This document shows positions 37,021 to 48,663 of a DNA stretch of 64,000 nt, one piece after another. The translations under genes and the position numbers were made by a program. A model generated the notes under the pieces. It was not told the origin of the DNA and made no database searches. It was given only the letters and a program-made list of their open reading frames with translations. Numbering within the stretch: the stretch's first letter is position 1; each line of letters starts with the position of its first letter. Source of the DNA: Planctomycetota bacterium (GTDB lineage: Bacteria > Planctomycetota > JAMOSO01); NCBI GenBank assembly GCA_027063065.1, contig JAMOSO010000048.1, positions 38,786-102,785 of the forward strand. The letters run 5' to 3'.

Positions 37021-37626
37021 TTATTGAACCCAAATTAATAGAGCTACTTGTATAGCGCCGATAATAAAGCCTAAAACACCACCTAAAATTTCTATCATTT
37101 TTAGCTCTTTTGAGCATATATCATAGATGATATCTTCAAATTTGCTTAAATCAAAGCCTTTAATTTTTTCAGAGACTATAGCAGAAAAATCCATATGTTT
37201 TTCGACGGCTTCTAATAATAGTTCCATATAATTGGGTAGTTCGTTTTCTAGGTGAGTCAGTAAACTTTTTTTTATTTGTAAACCTGCTTCGCCTTGTATA
37301 AACATGGCAATCATAGGGTTTTCGCTTAATTTGTTTTGTAAAAAAATATCTAATTGTTCTTCTATTACACGATGAATATCTTGATGGACATCTTTTTTGT
37401 TTAAGATGTTTTTAATATCATTTGGCGAGATTAATTCTTTTTCGACTGTTTGGCCTATGCTGTCGGCCATTTCGTTTTGGCGACGCGGTATTAAGCCTTG
37501 AATATTGACACCTAAAATTTTAATTGATTTATAGGGCCTAAATATCATCTTGACAGCTAAATAATTGGTAAACCAGCCAATAGCTGCAGATATAAACGGC
37601 ATTAGTATGTATATAAAAATTTGCAT
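37021..37626 (-). CDS. DUF445-family membrane protein
   Basis: The 201-residue protein has one N-terminal helix (IYILMPFISAAIGWFTNYLA) and one C-terminal helix (GGVLGFIIGAIQVALLIWV) around a soluble middle. The segment NYLAVKMIFRPYK and the following GLIPRRQNEMA are hallmarks of DUF445. The family's function is not known to me. It is convergent with the preceding kinase gene, nine bases apart, and divergent from the FKBP gene. Confidence 0.85.
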   Translation of the reverse strand: MQIFIYILMPFISAAIGWFTNYLAVKMIFRPYKSIKILGVNIQGLIPRRQNEMADSIGQTVEKELISPNDIKNILNKKDVHQDIHRVIEEQLDIFLQNKLSENPMIAMFIQGEAGLQIKKSLLTHLENELPNYMELLLEAVEKHMDFSAIVSEKIKGFDLSKFEDIIYDICSKELKMIEILGGVLGFIIGAIQVALLIWVQ

Positions 37627-37707
37627 GAAGAAAGTTTACAATATCAATTCTTGCACAGCAATACTTTAAACCTTACAATTTAAATTTTAAATGAATTTGG
37701 AGTCGTA

Positions 37708-38433
37708 ATGAAAAAATTACTTGGAGTTGTAGGCGCTGTTGCTGTTTTGAGTTCTAGTGTTCATGCAATAGAGCTTAAAAATGATGTTGATAAATTTTCA
37801 TATATTATCGCTCAAAATATGGGTGAAAGTATGAAGCGTCAAGAAGTTGCTGTTAATCCTGATGTATTTTATGCAAGTTTAAAATCTGTATTAGCTGGTA
37901 AAAAATCTCAGATGAGCCCGCAAGAAATGCAGGCATTTATGATGGGTTTTCAACAGAAAATGATGGCCAAAATGAAGGCTAAACAAGAGGCTATGGGTAA
38001 AACTAATATGGAAAAAGGCCTTAGCTATCTTGCGGCAAATAAAAAGAAAGACGGCGTAAAAGTAACCGCAAGTGGGTTGCAATATAAAATAATTAAACAA
38101 GGAACAGGCGCTATACCTAAAGCAACTGATCGTGTAGAGGTTCATTATGTTGGTACTTTAATAGATGGCACAGAATTTGATTCTTCTATTAAACGTGGTC
38201 AACCAGCAGTGTTCCCTGTAAATCAAGTAATTAAGGGTTGGACAGAAGCTTTGCAAATGATGCCTGTTGGCTCTAAATGGGAATTAGTAATTCCGTCTGA
38301 GTTGGCGTATGGCGCAACACCTCGTCCTGGTGGCCCTATTGGCCCTAATGCGGTTTTAAAATTTCAAGTAGAATTGTTGGGTATCAAAGGTCCTGCTAAG
38401 ATGCCAAAAGATGCAATTCATGGTAGCAAATAA
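37708..38433 (+). CDS. Exported FKBP-type peptidyl-prolyl isomerase (Mip/FkpA-like)
   Basis: A Sec signal peptide (cleavage after VHA, about residue 20) leads into an N-terminal FKBP dimerisation domain rich in Met and Gln (~22-105). A FKBP domain follows (~110-230) with [18 protein letters not shown], the active-site residues in [18 protein letters not shown] and IPSELAYG. It helps fold periplasmic or outer-membrane proteins. The layout matches FkpA and Mip. A ribosome site TTGGAG precedes the start. Confidence 0.93.
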   Translation: MKKLLGVVGAVAVLSSSVHAIELKNDVDKFSYIIAQNMGESMKRQEVAVNPDVFYASLKSVLAGKKSQMSPQEMQAFMMGFQQKMMAKMKAKQEAMGKTNMEKGLSYLAANKKKDGVKVTASGLQYKIIKQGTGAIPKATDRVEVHYVGTLIDGTEFDSSIKRGQPAVFPVNQVIKGWTEALQMMPVGSKWELVIPSELAYGATPRPGGPIGPNAVLKFQVELLGIKGPAKMPKDAIHGSK

Positions 38434-38438
38434 TATAG

Positions 38439-38885
38439 GTGGCATCTAGCATATCTTCAATAAGTGCTAATTTATCATTAGATGAAGATGCACTTATTGA
38501 TTTTATTCAGTCATTAATTGATTATTCTAACTTTGATGCATCTTTAGGTGTGTTAAAGTTAGTTTATTATTTAAAGCCATCATTAATTCCTATAATGATG
38601 CGTCAAATTCCTAAACCTGAATTATTACGAAGCAAACCAGCGGTTTTGCAAAATTTGTTAGTTTGTGTTGACGATGAGTCTTTGGCACGTTTTATAGGCG
38701 CGGCTGGTGAACGAATATCATTAAATTTGATGGAAAATATAAGTCAAAATAGGCGATTGCGCTTGGGTAGAGACATTGCCAACTGGCGAAGCACCTTGCA
38801 TAAAGGGGCTTTGCGACCATACCACAAATTAGTTTATTATTTGAGTTATTTATTTATTTATCAGCAAGTAAAAAATAAACTGTGA
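38439..38885 (+). CDS. Hypothetical protein with a FliG C-domain-like segment
   Basis: The 148-residue soluble, helical protein starts with GTG five bases after the FKBP stop codon. Residues ~70-115 (LVCVDDESLARFIGAAGERI, then ISLNLMENIS and a basic stretch) recall the repeated pattern in the C-terminal domain of flagellar FliG. The match is by eye and weak, and no flagellar gene is nearby. It may simply be an armadillo-type helical repeat. The function is unknown. Confidence 0.6.
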   Translation: MASSISSISANLSLDEDALIDFIQSLIDYSNFDASLGVLKLVYYLKPSLIPIMMRQIPKPELLRSKPAVLQNLLVCVDDESLARFIGAAGERISLNLMENISQNRRLRLGRDIANWRSTLHKGALRPYHKLVYYLSYLFIYQQVKNKL

Positions 38886-38940
38886 TTTTGAGTGTGGTAT
38901 ATTTACACTGCATTGATAATCATTTTTGGGAAACGGCATA

Positions 38941-40965
38941 ATGTCAGAAGGTTTTAAAATATTAATAGTTGATGATTTGCAAGAAAACCTTTTTGTCCTT
39001 GAAAGAACCTTAAGAAAAGAAGGTGCAAAAATTATTAAAGCCGAATCAGGTTTGCAGGCCTTAGAATGTGCGTTACAAGATGATTTTGTTTTAATTTTAT
39101 TAGATGTGATGATGCCTCATATGGACGGTTTTGAAACAGCCGAGCTTTTAAGGGAGTCCCCAAGAACTAAATATACACCTATTATATTTATTACTGGTAT
39201 GGATCGTCATGAAAACAATACGTTTAAAGGCTATGATGCTGGTGCAGTAGATTTTATTTATAAACCATTTGAACCTCATGTGTTGCGTTCTAAAGTAAGA
39301 ATCTTTTTAGAATTAGCTAAGCAAAAACAGGAGGTTAAGAATTCTAAGAATAAACTGGCTAAAGCTTTAGAATTAGAGCAAGCCTTGCGTTTAGAATTAG
39401 AGGAGCAAAATAAAGAATTAATAAAAATCTCAATTAATGATGGCTTAACAGGATTATATAATAGAAGGTTTTTATCTGAGCGGTTAATTTTTGAGTTTAG
39501 ACGCGCAAAACGTTATAGAACGCCACTGAGTTGTTTGATGTTAGATATTGATCATTTTAAATTGATTAATGATTCTTTAGGGCATCAATTTGGCGATTTA
39601 GTTTTAGTTGAATTAGCAAAAATTTTGCGAGCATTAACTAGGGAGGTTGATGTAGTTGGGCGTTATGGCGGTGAAGAATTTGTTATTGTTATGACTAATA
39701 CACATCTTGAAGGTGCGCGTATTTTAGCAGATAACTTATTAGTAGCTGTGTCTAATCATATTTTTAGTGATGGTAATTTGTCCAGGCAAGTTACTATTAG
39801 TATAGGTATAACTAGCTTTACTAATGATATGTGTAGTGAAAATGATTTGATTTCTTGTGCTGATGCTGCACTTTATGAGGCAAAAGAAAATGGTCGTAAT
39901 AGATTTGTAGTTTGGCAATCGCCAAATGATCGTGAGTTGAGTAAAGGCTCTAATGAGTTAATGCATACATTTAAATATAAATGTGCTTGTATAGCTTCAC
40001 AAGTGCAATCAACTTATTTAGAGTCAGTAAGTATATTATTAAATGCCATTGATGCTAAAGATAATTATACTAGGTCTCACGCTATACAAGTTGCTTATTT
40101 TGCTGTCGAAATAGGTAAGCGTCTACGTTTTAATGAAAGGCGATTAAATTCTTTGCGTTTTGCGGCTATGTTGCAAGATGTTGGCAAAATAACCATTGAT
40201 ACAGATATTTTAATTAAAGAAACGTGCTATGACGATCATGATATTGCTGTTATGCAAGCCCATCCACAAGCAAGTGTAGATATTTTAGAAGAAGTTAGAT
40301 TTTTGAGTGAAGAATTACCTGCGATTTTGCATCATCATGAGCATTTCGACGGCAGTGGATACCCACATGGTTTATCAGGTGAAGATATACCAATTGATGC
40401 TAGAATTTTATCTATTGCAGATGCGTATTCGGCCATGATTACTCCAAGAAATTTTGCTAAAACTCGCTCAGCTGATGAGGCTTTTGCCGAAATCAAGCGT
40501 TGTGCCAACACTCAGTTTGATGCAAATTTAGTAGAAGTCTTTGAAAGTGTTCATCAAAATGAATCGAAGCAATTAAGCCAACATTGCAAACGTATTTTGG
40601 TTGCCGACGATGAAGTTGAAGTATTAGAAGTTTATAAAGCTTTATTAGAGCCAGAAGGCTTTGAGGTAACAACTGCTCATAATGGGTTAGAAGCGATAGG
40701 TTATATAACTAATACATTGTTTTCATTGTTGATATTAGATATTGATATGCCAGTTATGACAGGCATTGATGTTATTAACAAGGCCAGTGAAAGTGATTTA
40801 AATAATAACACACCCATAATAGTAGTTACTGGATTTGGTTGTATAGATATTGTTGATAAATGTAAAGATTTAGGGGTGGATTATTTTTTTAAAAAACCTT
40901 TTGATATTTCTGAGATTTTAAAAGCAGTTTATGAATTTCACCTCCCACGTCGACAGTATCATTGA
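38941..40965 (+). CDS. Cyclic-di-GMP turnover regulator: REC-GGDEF-HD-GYP-REC
   Basis: In 674 residues: a receiver with Asp55 (LLDVMMPHMDG), a coiled linker, a GGDEF domain (~165-330) with the active GGEEF motif, a HD-GYP domain (~350-520) with HHEHFDGSGYP, and a second intact receiver (~545-665, ILDIDMPVMTG). GGDEF makes cyclic di-GMP and HD-GYP degrades it. The HD motif reads LQDVGKI where LHDIGKI is expected, so one metal-binding His is Gln and hydrolysis may be impaired. It starts at ATG 38941 after GGGAAACGG. Its end overlaps trmO by 35 bases. Confidence 0.93.
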   Translation: MSEGFKILIVDDLQENLFVLERTLRKEGAKIIKAESGLQALECALQDDFVLILLDVMMPHMDGFETAELLRESPRTKYTPIIFITGMDRHENNTFKGYDAGAVDFIYKPFEPHVLRSKVRIFLELAKQKQEVKNSKNKLAKALELEQALRLELEEQNKELIKISINDGLTGLYNRRFLSERLIFEFRRAKRYRTPLSCLMLDIDHFKLINDSLGHQFGDLVLVELAKILRALTREVDVVGRYGGEEFVIVMTNTHLEGARILADNLLVAVSNHIFSDGNLSRQVTISIGITSFTNDMCSENDLISCADAALYEAKENGRNRFVVWQSPNDRELSKGSNELMHTFKYKCACIASQVQSTYLESVSILLNAIDAKDNYTRSHAIQVAYFAVEIGKRLRFNERRLNSLRFAAMLQDVGKITIDTDILIKETCYDDHDIAVMQAHPQASVDILEEVRFLSEELPAILHHHEHFDGSGYPHGLSGEDIPIDARILSIADAYSAMITPRNFAKTRSADEAFAEIKRCANTQFDANLVEVFESVHQNESKQLSQHCKRILVADDEVEVLEVYKALLEPEGFEVTTAHNGLEAIGYITNTLFSLLILDIDMPVMTGIDVINKASESDLNNNTPIIVVTGFGCIDIVDKCKDLGVDYFFKKPFDISEILKAVYEFHLPRRQYH

Positions 40966-41743
40966 GCTTGCTCCGATAGGTTTTGTCAAAACTTTGCATT
41001 TTCGCAAATGGCAATTGCCCCGCCAAGCGGGCTTGCAATCAAATCAGGCTATTATAGATTGCAAAGGTTATTTGGCGCGGGAGGCCTTAGAAGATTTAAT
41101 AGGCTTTGATAGAATTTGGATTATTTTTATTTTTCATAAAGCGGTAAAATCAAAATCAAAAGTGCGTCCACCAAGGGGTAATCTCAAGCGTGGGGTTTTA
41201 GCTACCAGAACTCCACATCATCCAAATAAATTGGGAATGTCTTGTGTGGAATTAAGTAATATTAATGATTTTAAAATAGAAATTTCTAATCATGATTTAT
41301 TAGATGGCACTCCGGTTTTAGATATAAAACCTTACATTCCGTATTGCGATTCTTTTGAAAATGCAAAGGCGGGTTGGGTAGATGAGTTAGGAACAGAAAA
41401 TATATATACAGTTGAACCTAGCGAATTAATAAAAACGCAGTTGGATTTTTTGGCTGATAATGAAATTTATATTTATTTAGAAATCGAAAATATATTAAGC
41501 CGTAGGCCATTACCGTACCCTAATCATCGTGTTAAAAAATTGAGCGATAACATTTATTGGTTAGGGATACACGATTGGCGTGTAATATATAGTATAGAAC
41601 ATAATACAATAGTGTTACATGAGTTATTGAGTGGATATAATCGTGGTAAAAAGCCGTTAATTCATAATAAATTTACAAATAAATTTCGGGTTAATGATAA
41701 GTTTCTTGCAGTAATAAACGATAACTTTAATATAAACTTATGA
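40931..41743 (+). CDS. trmO: tRNA (adenine37-N6)-methyltransferase TrmO-like (TsaA/UPF0066)
   Basis: The family motifs are IGFVKT at the start, PPRGNLKRGVLATRTPHHPN and LLDGTPVLDIKPYIPYCDS. TrmO adds the methyl of m6t6A37 in tRNA-Thr using SAM. The N-terminal ~150 residues are the TsaA beta-barrel; the C-terminal ~110 residues are longer than a minimal UPF0066 protein. The start at 40931 lies 35 bases inside the preceding signalling gene and could be placed later. Its position among signalling genes is probably incidental. Confidence 0.88.
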   Translation: MNFTSHVDSIIELAPIGFVKTLHFRKWQLPRQAGLQSNQAIIDCKGYLAREALEDLIGFDRIWIIFIFHKAVKSKSKVRPPRGNLKRGVLATRTPHHPNKLGMSCVELSNINDFKIEISNHDLLDGTPVLDIKPYIPYCDSFENAKAGWVDELGTENIYTVEPSELIKTQLDFLADNEIYIYLEIENILSRRPLPYPNHRVKKLSDNIYWLGIHDWRVIYSIEHNTIVLHELLSGYNRGKKPLIHNKFTNKFRVNDKFLAVINDNFNINL

Positions 41744-41762
41744 GTGGGTAATTGGAGTTATA

Positions 41763-42140
41763 ATGAAATTTTTAGTAGTAGATGATTCTTCAACAATACG
41801 GCGTATTATTACAGCGGCTTTAAAATCTGCAGGTTATACAGATATCGATACTGCATGTGATGGAAAGGAAGCGTTGAGTAAGTGTAAGGCCGATCCGGCA
41901 ATTGGTTGTATATTAAGTGATTGGAATATGCCAGAAATGAATGGGTTTGACTTTTTGGTGGCTTTTCGGGCGATGAATAAAAAAATACCTTTTATTATGG
42001 TAACTACTGAATCAGAAAAAGCCAGTATTGTTAAAGCTGTGCAAGCTGGAGCAACTAATTATGTAGTTAAGCCGTTTACTCCTGATATATTATTAGATAA
42101 AATAAAAGTAGCGTTTAATAAAATGGGTATAGAAGCTTAA
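41763..42140 (+). CDS. cheY: CheY-like single-domain response regulator
   Basis: The 125-residue stand-alone receiver has VVDDSSTIRRII, phospho-Asp53 in LSDWNMPEMNG, TTES at the switch Thr and Lys103 in VVKPFTP. These are CheY-specific features (DDSSTMR and SDWNMP), suggesting flagellar or chemotaxis output, and the chemoreceptor at 25011 could signal to it through a CheA located elsewhere. A TTGGAG ribosome site precedes the start. Confidence 0.93.
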   Translation: MKFLVVDDSSTIRRIITAALKSAGYTDIDTACDGKEALSKCKADPAIGCILSDWNMPEMNGFDFLVAFRAMNKKIPFIMVTTESEKASIVKAVQAGATNYVVKPFTPDILLDKIKVAFNKMGIEA

Positions 42141-42167
42141 TATTATGAATTATACTTTATAATGAAA

Positions 42168-42197
42168 TTTACACATAAAAATTAAATATGTTACAAT
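42168..42197 (+). promoter_or_regulatory. Candidate sigma70-type promoter for the gene at 42231
   Basis: TTTACA (42168-42173), an 18-base spacer and TACAAT (42192-42197) lie 34 bases before the start codon. Confidence 0.35.
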
Positions 42198-42230
42198 AAG
42201 TAAGATTACCCATTTATTAAAAAGACAACT

Positions 42231-42863
42231 ATGAAATTTTGGCAAAAAAACACTAAAAATACCGACAGTTCTGAGGTTGTGCAGGCATTGATAGCACAAT
42301 TAAAAAGCAAAGATAATCAAATAGCTCAATTATTAGAGCGTCAGCGTGAGAGTAATATATTATTAAAAGATACTCAGCAATCTTTATTAGGTGCGGGTGC
42401 CCCAGTTGTGCATTCAGATATGTCTAACGAGCAATCAAATGATGAGACTCAAATTAACGAGCATGATGATTCAAAGGTGTTGTTAATTAGTAGAGTTTTT
42501 TTAAATAAACTATTTTTTGTTTTATTATTAGTTTTAACGAGTTGGTTTTTATATTGGTTTTTAGACACTGCAAAAACTGCAAAAATGCAAAGTGATTATA
42601 TTACTCAACTGAATATAGAATTGACTAAGTGTCGAAACCGAAATGTTTTTTTAATGAGGGATAATGCAGATCAATCTAAAGAGTTAGATAAATTGTCATT
42701 GGAAGTAGTTAACCTGCAACACAAGTTGGTTACTAAAGATCATGAATTAACCTCTGCTTTATCAACACAAATTTATAGAATTAAAGAATTAGAAAAATTA
42801 AATACAACCCTGTTAAATCAGGGTTTACAGAAAATATATCCTAGTGATAAAAGGAGTAAATGA
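42231..42863 (+). CDS. Coiled-coil protein with one transmembrane helix, unknown function
   Basis: Residues ~12-45 and ~125-200 are heptad-rich and charged (QLKSKDNQIAQLLERQRESN; KELDKLSLEVVNLQHKL), flanking one hydrophobic helix at ~95-115 (FFVLLLVLTSWFLYWFL). No signal peptide is seen, so the N-terminal half is probably cytoplasmic and the C-terminal half outside. I recognise no family. It overlaps the following small gene by four bases and has its own promoter candidate. Confidence 0.75.
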   Translation: MKFWQKNTKNTDSSEVVQALIAQLKSKDNQIAQLLERQRESNILLKDTQQSLLGAGAPVVHSDMSNEQSNDETQINEHDDSKVLLISRVFLNKLFFVLLLVLTSWFLYWFLDTAKTAKMQSDYITQLNIELTKCRNRNVFLMRDNADQSKELDKLSLEVVNLQHKLVTKDHELTSALSTQIYRIKELEKLNTTLLNQGLQKIYPSDKRSK

Positions 42864-43081
42864 TGACAGATAGCAGTGCAAATTCTGAAGAGTTAAATGA
42901 AGCAATTTTACCAGTAGAAACAGAGCGTAAAGGATTACGTCCCAAATTTACACATTGTGATATATGTAACGAAGAATTACCCGAGGAAGAATTGCGTATG
43001 CAAGCTGTTAATCATCGTGAATGTTGGAAAGCATGGGTTGAAGAAAAACGTACCCGTGATCCAGAGCCTACGGAAGATTAA
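42860..43081 (+). CDS. Small acidic protein with a Cys/His cluster
   Basis: The 73-residue protein has HCDICNEELPEEELRMQ followed by NHRECW, a CxxC...HxxxC arrangement that could hold one zinc ion. AAGGAG precedes two adjacent ATG codons (42860 and 42863). It is translationally coupled to the coiled-coil gene. Its last 14 bases overlap the 3' end of ruvC on the other strand. I do not recognise a family. Confidence 0.75.
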   Translation: MMTDSSANSEELNEAILPVETERKGLRPKFTHCDICNEELPEEELRMQAVNHRECWKAWVEEKRTRDPEPTED

Positions 43082-43550
43082 TATTTTTTAGATGTGCACA
43101 AGCTATTGCCACAGCTAGAGCATCAGCTGCATCATCTGGTTGTGGTATGGCGTGTAAATTCATTAATATTTTTACCATTGCTTGTACTTGCGATTTATGT
43201 GCACTACCTTTGCCTGTAACGGCCTTTTTTATGGTTGCCGGCGAAAAACTGATAACGTCTAAATTATTGATAGCGGCCATAGTTATGGCTGCGCCTCGCC
43301 CTTCACTAATCCTAATAGTAGTTTGAATGTTTTTACCGACAAAAGGCTCTTCTATGGCAGCTATTGATGGTTGATGTTGTTGGATAATTTTTTGCAATTC
43401 ACTGGCTATAAAACCTAAACGTTTATAAACAGGTTCTTTTTTATTGGCACAAATAGCGCCATTAGCAATATGAGTTAATTTATTACCAACCGATCTAATA
43501 AGCCCATAGCCAACTCTAATAGTTCCTGGATCGATGCCTAAAATAATCAT
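43068..43550 (-). CDS. ruvC: Holliday junction resolvase RuvC
   Basis: RuvC cuts four-way junctions during recombination. The 160-residue protein starts MIILGIDPGTIRVGYGLI with the first catalytic Asp, has IEEPFVGKN for the catalytic Glu, and ends with DDAADALAVAIACAH for the last acidic pair. It overlaps the upstream deacetylase-like gene by four bases and is convergent with the 73-residue gene. No ruvA or ruvB is adjacent. Confidence 0.96.
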   Translation of the reverse strand: MIILGIDPGTIRVGYGLIRSVGNKLTHIANGAICANKKEPVYKRLGFIASELQKIIQQHQPSIAAIEEPFVGKNIQTTIRISEGRGAAITMAAINNLDVISFSPATIKKAVTGKGSAHKSQVQAMVKILMNLHAIPQPDDAADALAVAIACAHLKNINLP

Positions 43551-44299
43551 TCTCTAGCATCCAAATTTTCAATGACATTTTTTTTCATACGCTTAATAAT
43601 CCAGTCTGGCAGTCTGTGGAGTTTAGATACAAAAGAGGCAAATGCGTCGTTTCCTGTAACTTGTATACGATGTATTACAGGTGAGTTTTCTAAATAAACA
43701 AAATTTTGGTTACCGAGGATATGTTTGAATCCAGCATCTAAAATATCATCAATTACGGCCTGATTATAATTGTGTTGTGGTAATGCCATTGCATAATTAA
43801 CGTTATCGGCAATTGTGCTAAGCAATTGTTGGGATTTGGTTAATTCTCGTTGGCGTTGTATTGTATCTAATGTAGTTAAGTCTGTACCAGAGTGTCCAGC
43901 CGTAAATAAATCAAAATTTATCCCTGCCAGTATTAACTCATCTGCATTTAAAATTCCCCAATTTTGACTGTAGTGATTTAATGGTGCATCTTCAAAACTA
44001 GGAGCAGTTGGTATAAATAAAGATGCAGAAAAGTCAAATGAGTTTAGAATATCTTTTGCTACTAATAGAGAATCTCGATATCCACCATCAAATGTAATTG
44101 CGATACGTTTTTTACGTCTGAGAGGTTTTGTTTCTAATAATTCTTTTAAAGGTAATACGTCGTAGTTGGCATCAAATAAATAATCCATTTGATGTTCAAA
44201 ATCATCGGGATTAATGGCTAATTTATCGGGGTCGTTTTCTTGTGTACCCACGCTGTGGTATAATAAAACAGCATGACTTAGTGTAGTTTTAGAAAACAT
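43547..44299 (-). CDS. Polysaccharide deacetylase-family protein (NodB fold) with altered metal site
   Basis: The 250-residue protein begins HAVLLYHSVGTQ and has the DF..QM.YL pattern of the NodB/PgaB family. The first motif reads ITFDGGYRD where TFDDGY is expected, so the metal-binding second Asp is Gly. The second motif reads AGHSGTDL where HxxxH is expected, so the second His is Asp. With two of three usual ligands changed, it may be inactive, or it may bind metal in another way. No signal peptide is visible. It lies between ruvC and ligA. Confidence 0.8.
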   Translation of the reverse strand: MFSKTTLSHAVLLYHSVGTQENDPDKLAINPDDFEHQMDYLFDANYDVLPLKELLETKPLRRKKRIAITFDGGYRDSLLVAKDILNSFDFSASLFIPTAPSFEDAPLNHYSQNWGILNADELILAGINFDLFTAGHSGTDLTTLDTIQRQRELTKSQQLLSTIADNVNYAMALPQHNYNQAVIDDILDAGFKHILGNQNFVYLENSPVIHRIQVTGNDAFASFVSKLHRLPDWIIKRMKKNVIENLDARE

Positions 44300-44304
44300 A
44301 TTCG

Positions 44305-46705
<2,401 letters not shown>

Positions 46706-46775
46706 AAGCTATCCCCAAAGTTTTAAAAGTGTGATTTTAAAGGTTTAATCTTTAAAAGGCAATCTTAGTTAAATT

Positions 46776-48641
46776 TTAGTTTTTAATTGTTTTTGGATAA
46801 TGGGCTTCAAAAAAACGCTTTGCCATACTGCCACATATTGCGCCGCCACTACCGGCAAATTCTGCCATAAAAACAAAAGAGTATTGCGGATTATTTACTG
46901 GGTAGTATCCACCAAACCAAGCGTGTGGTTTGCGTTTACCACCAGATTGCGCAGTTGAGGTTTTGGCTGCAATTTCACCGGCAATATTAGGCCGATAACG
47001 ATTAGCTGTGCCACCTTTTACATTTACTACACTATATAAACCTTTACGCAAAGGTTTTAAATATGTATCTGGAATATGTAGATTTTTTGCCGTTGTTTGA
47101 CGTGCTTGATCTAAATAGGGTTGTAATAGATAGCCTCCATTGGCTACTAATGCCATTAGACGTGCGATTTGTAAGGGTGTAGCTTGCATATAGCCTTGTC
47201 CAATTGCTAAATTAGCAGTGTCGCCTCCAACCCAATGGACGCCAAGGTGTTTACGTTTCCATGCGTTATCTGGAACAAGCCCTTGTTTTTCGTATGGCAA
47301 ATCAATGCCGGTTTTGTGGCCAAAGCCTAATTTGCGAGCTTCGCCTTGTAAAATGGTTGTGCCCATTTTTAAAGAAGTATCATAAAAAAAAGGATTGCAA
47401 GAATGCATAATAGCTTGATATAAGCACAGTGTTCCATGTCCAAAGTGGTTCCAACAGTGTTTTGTATAATTGCCAATGCGGTACCCCCCAGTGCATCGCA
47501 CGGTGGACTTTGCAGTTATTGTTTTACTTTCTAAGCCGGCGAGACCTGTAACTAATTTAAAAACAGACCCCGGGGGATATTTTTGAATGGCGCGGTTTAT
47601 TAAAGGATGTTGTGATGATGTTAAAAGTTTGGCGCGTTGTTTTTTTTGAGGTCCTATTGCTTGGATAAACAAGTTGGGATTAAATCTGGGGTAGCTTGTC
47701 ATAGCCAAAATAGCACCAGTTTTAATATCCATTAAAACGGCTGCACCTATTTGTTTTCCTATTGCGTTTTGTAAATCTTTTTGCATTTTTAAATCAATGG
47801 TTAAGTTTATGTTGCGGCCTCCTATGGCGGGTTCTTCTTTAATGGTATTCCAAGACACTTCGTTACTGTCTGGGTCGATAATTTTTTCTATAATTTTTTT
47901 GCCAGGGATGCCACTTAGTTCTGAATCATAAAATTTTTCGATACCACTGCGTCCGATTAGTTTGTCGCGATCGTCTCCATTTAGTTTTATATCTAACTCA
48001 TTTGGTTGAATATGTGTCATATAGCCAATGATGTGTGAGGCGAGCTGTTTTTGCGGATAATAGCGTTTGGAATTGGCTTTTATAGAAAAGGCATTGATAA
48101 AATTTGGTAATGTCTCTAATACAATGGCCTGTTGTGGTTGCATGCCTTTTATAAGTATTTGACTAGACCATGGAAATTTATCGACAATAATAATTTTTTT
48201 ATTTTTGCGTCTTCTACCGATTAATTTTTTAATGCGCGCCATAACCATTTTGTGCATTTTATTTTTTTTAATATTTAGCACTTTAGCAATTTGGTTTAAA
48301 ATAGGTGATGTTTTGATGGCTTCTTTGGCTATGGCCAAATTTTGTAGTTTATTGTCGGGGTTTCTAAAACTTTTTTTATTAACAATATTTTTTAGACACG
48401 GTAAATTATTGGGTGTAAAAGTTAAATCAAATGCAGGATGATCTATGGCTAGTATCATCCCATTTTTATCTCTTATTGTGCCTCGTCTAGGTGCTTGATA
48501 GCGGATACTGATTAAGCGATTAGATGATGTTTGTGTGTATTGTGAGCCTTCAATTATTTGTAACCAAAAGGCTCGCAATAGTATTAAACTTAATAGTCCA
48601 CAAAAAATACCACATAAAATATAGATACGACGTAAAGGCAT
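46776..48641 (-). CDS. mrdA: Penicillin-binding protein 2, elongasome transpeptidase
   Basis: PBP2 cross-links peptidoglycan during rod elongation. One N-terminal TM helix (IYILCGIFCGLLSLILLRAF) is followed by the dimerisation domain (RGTIRDKNGMILA) and the transpeptidase. The active-site Ser is in PPGSVFK (SxxK), and the second motif is HSCN. The third motif reads AAKTSTAQSGG, KTS in place of the usual KTG, which might affect beta-lactam binding. WFGGYYP follows as usual. Length (621) is normal. MreC, MreD and RodA genes are not in view. Confidence 0.94.
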   Translation of the reverse strand: MPLRRIYILCGIFCGLLSLILLRAFWLQIIEGSQYTQTSSNRLISIRYQAPRRGTIRDKNGMILAIDHPAFDLTFTPNNLPCLKNIVNKKSFRNPDNKLQNLAIAKEAIKTSPILNQIAKVLNIKKNKMHKMVMARIKKLIGRRRKNKKIIIVDKFPWSSQILIKGMQPQQAIVLETLPNFINAFSIKANSKRYYPQKQLASHIIGYMTHIQPNELDIKLNGDDRDKLIGRSGIEKFYDSELSGIPGKKIIEKIIDPDSNEVSWNTIKEEPAIGGRNINLTIDLKMQKDLQNAIGKQIGAAVLMDIKTGAILAMTSYPRFNPNLFIQAIGPQKKQRAKLLTSSQHPLINRAIQKYPPGSVFKLVTGLAGLESKTITAKSTVRCTGGYRIGNYTKHCWNHFGHGTLCLYQAIMHSCNPFFYDTSLKMGTTILQGEARKLGFGHKTGIDLPYEKQGLVPDNAWKRKHLGVHWVGGDTANLAIGQGYMQATPLQIARLMALVANGGYLLQPYLDQARQTTAKNLHIPDTYLKPLRKGLYSVVNVKGGTANRYRPNIAGEIAAKTSTAQSGGKRKPHAWFGGYYPVNNPQYSFVFMAEFAGSGGAICGSMAKRFFEAHYPKTIKN

Positions 48642-48663
48642 CTTTGCAATTAAATAATTTAAG

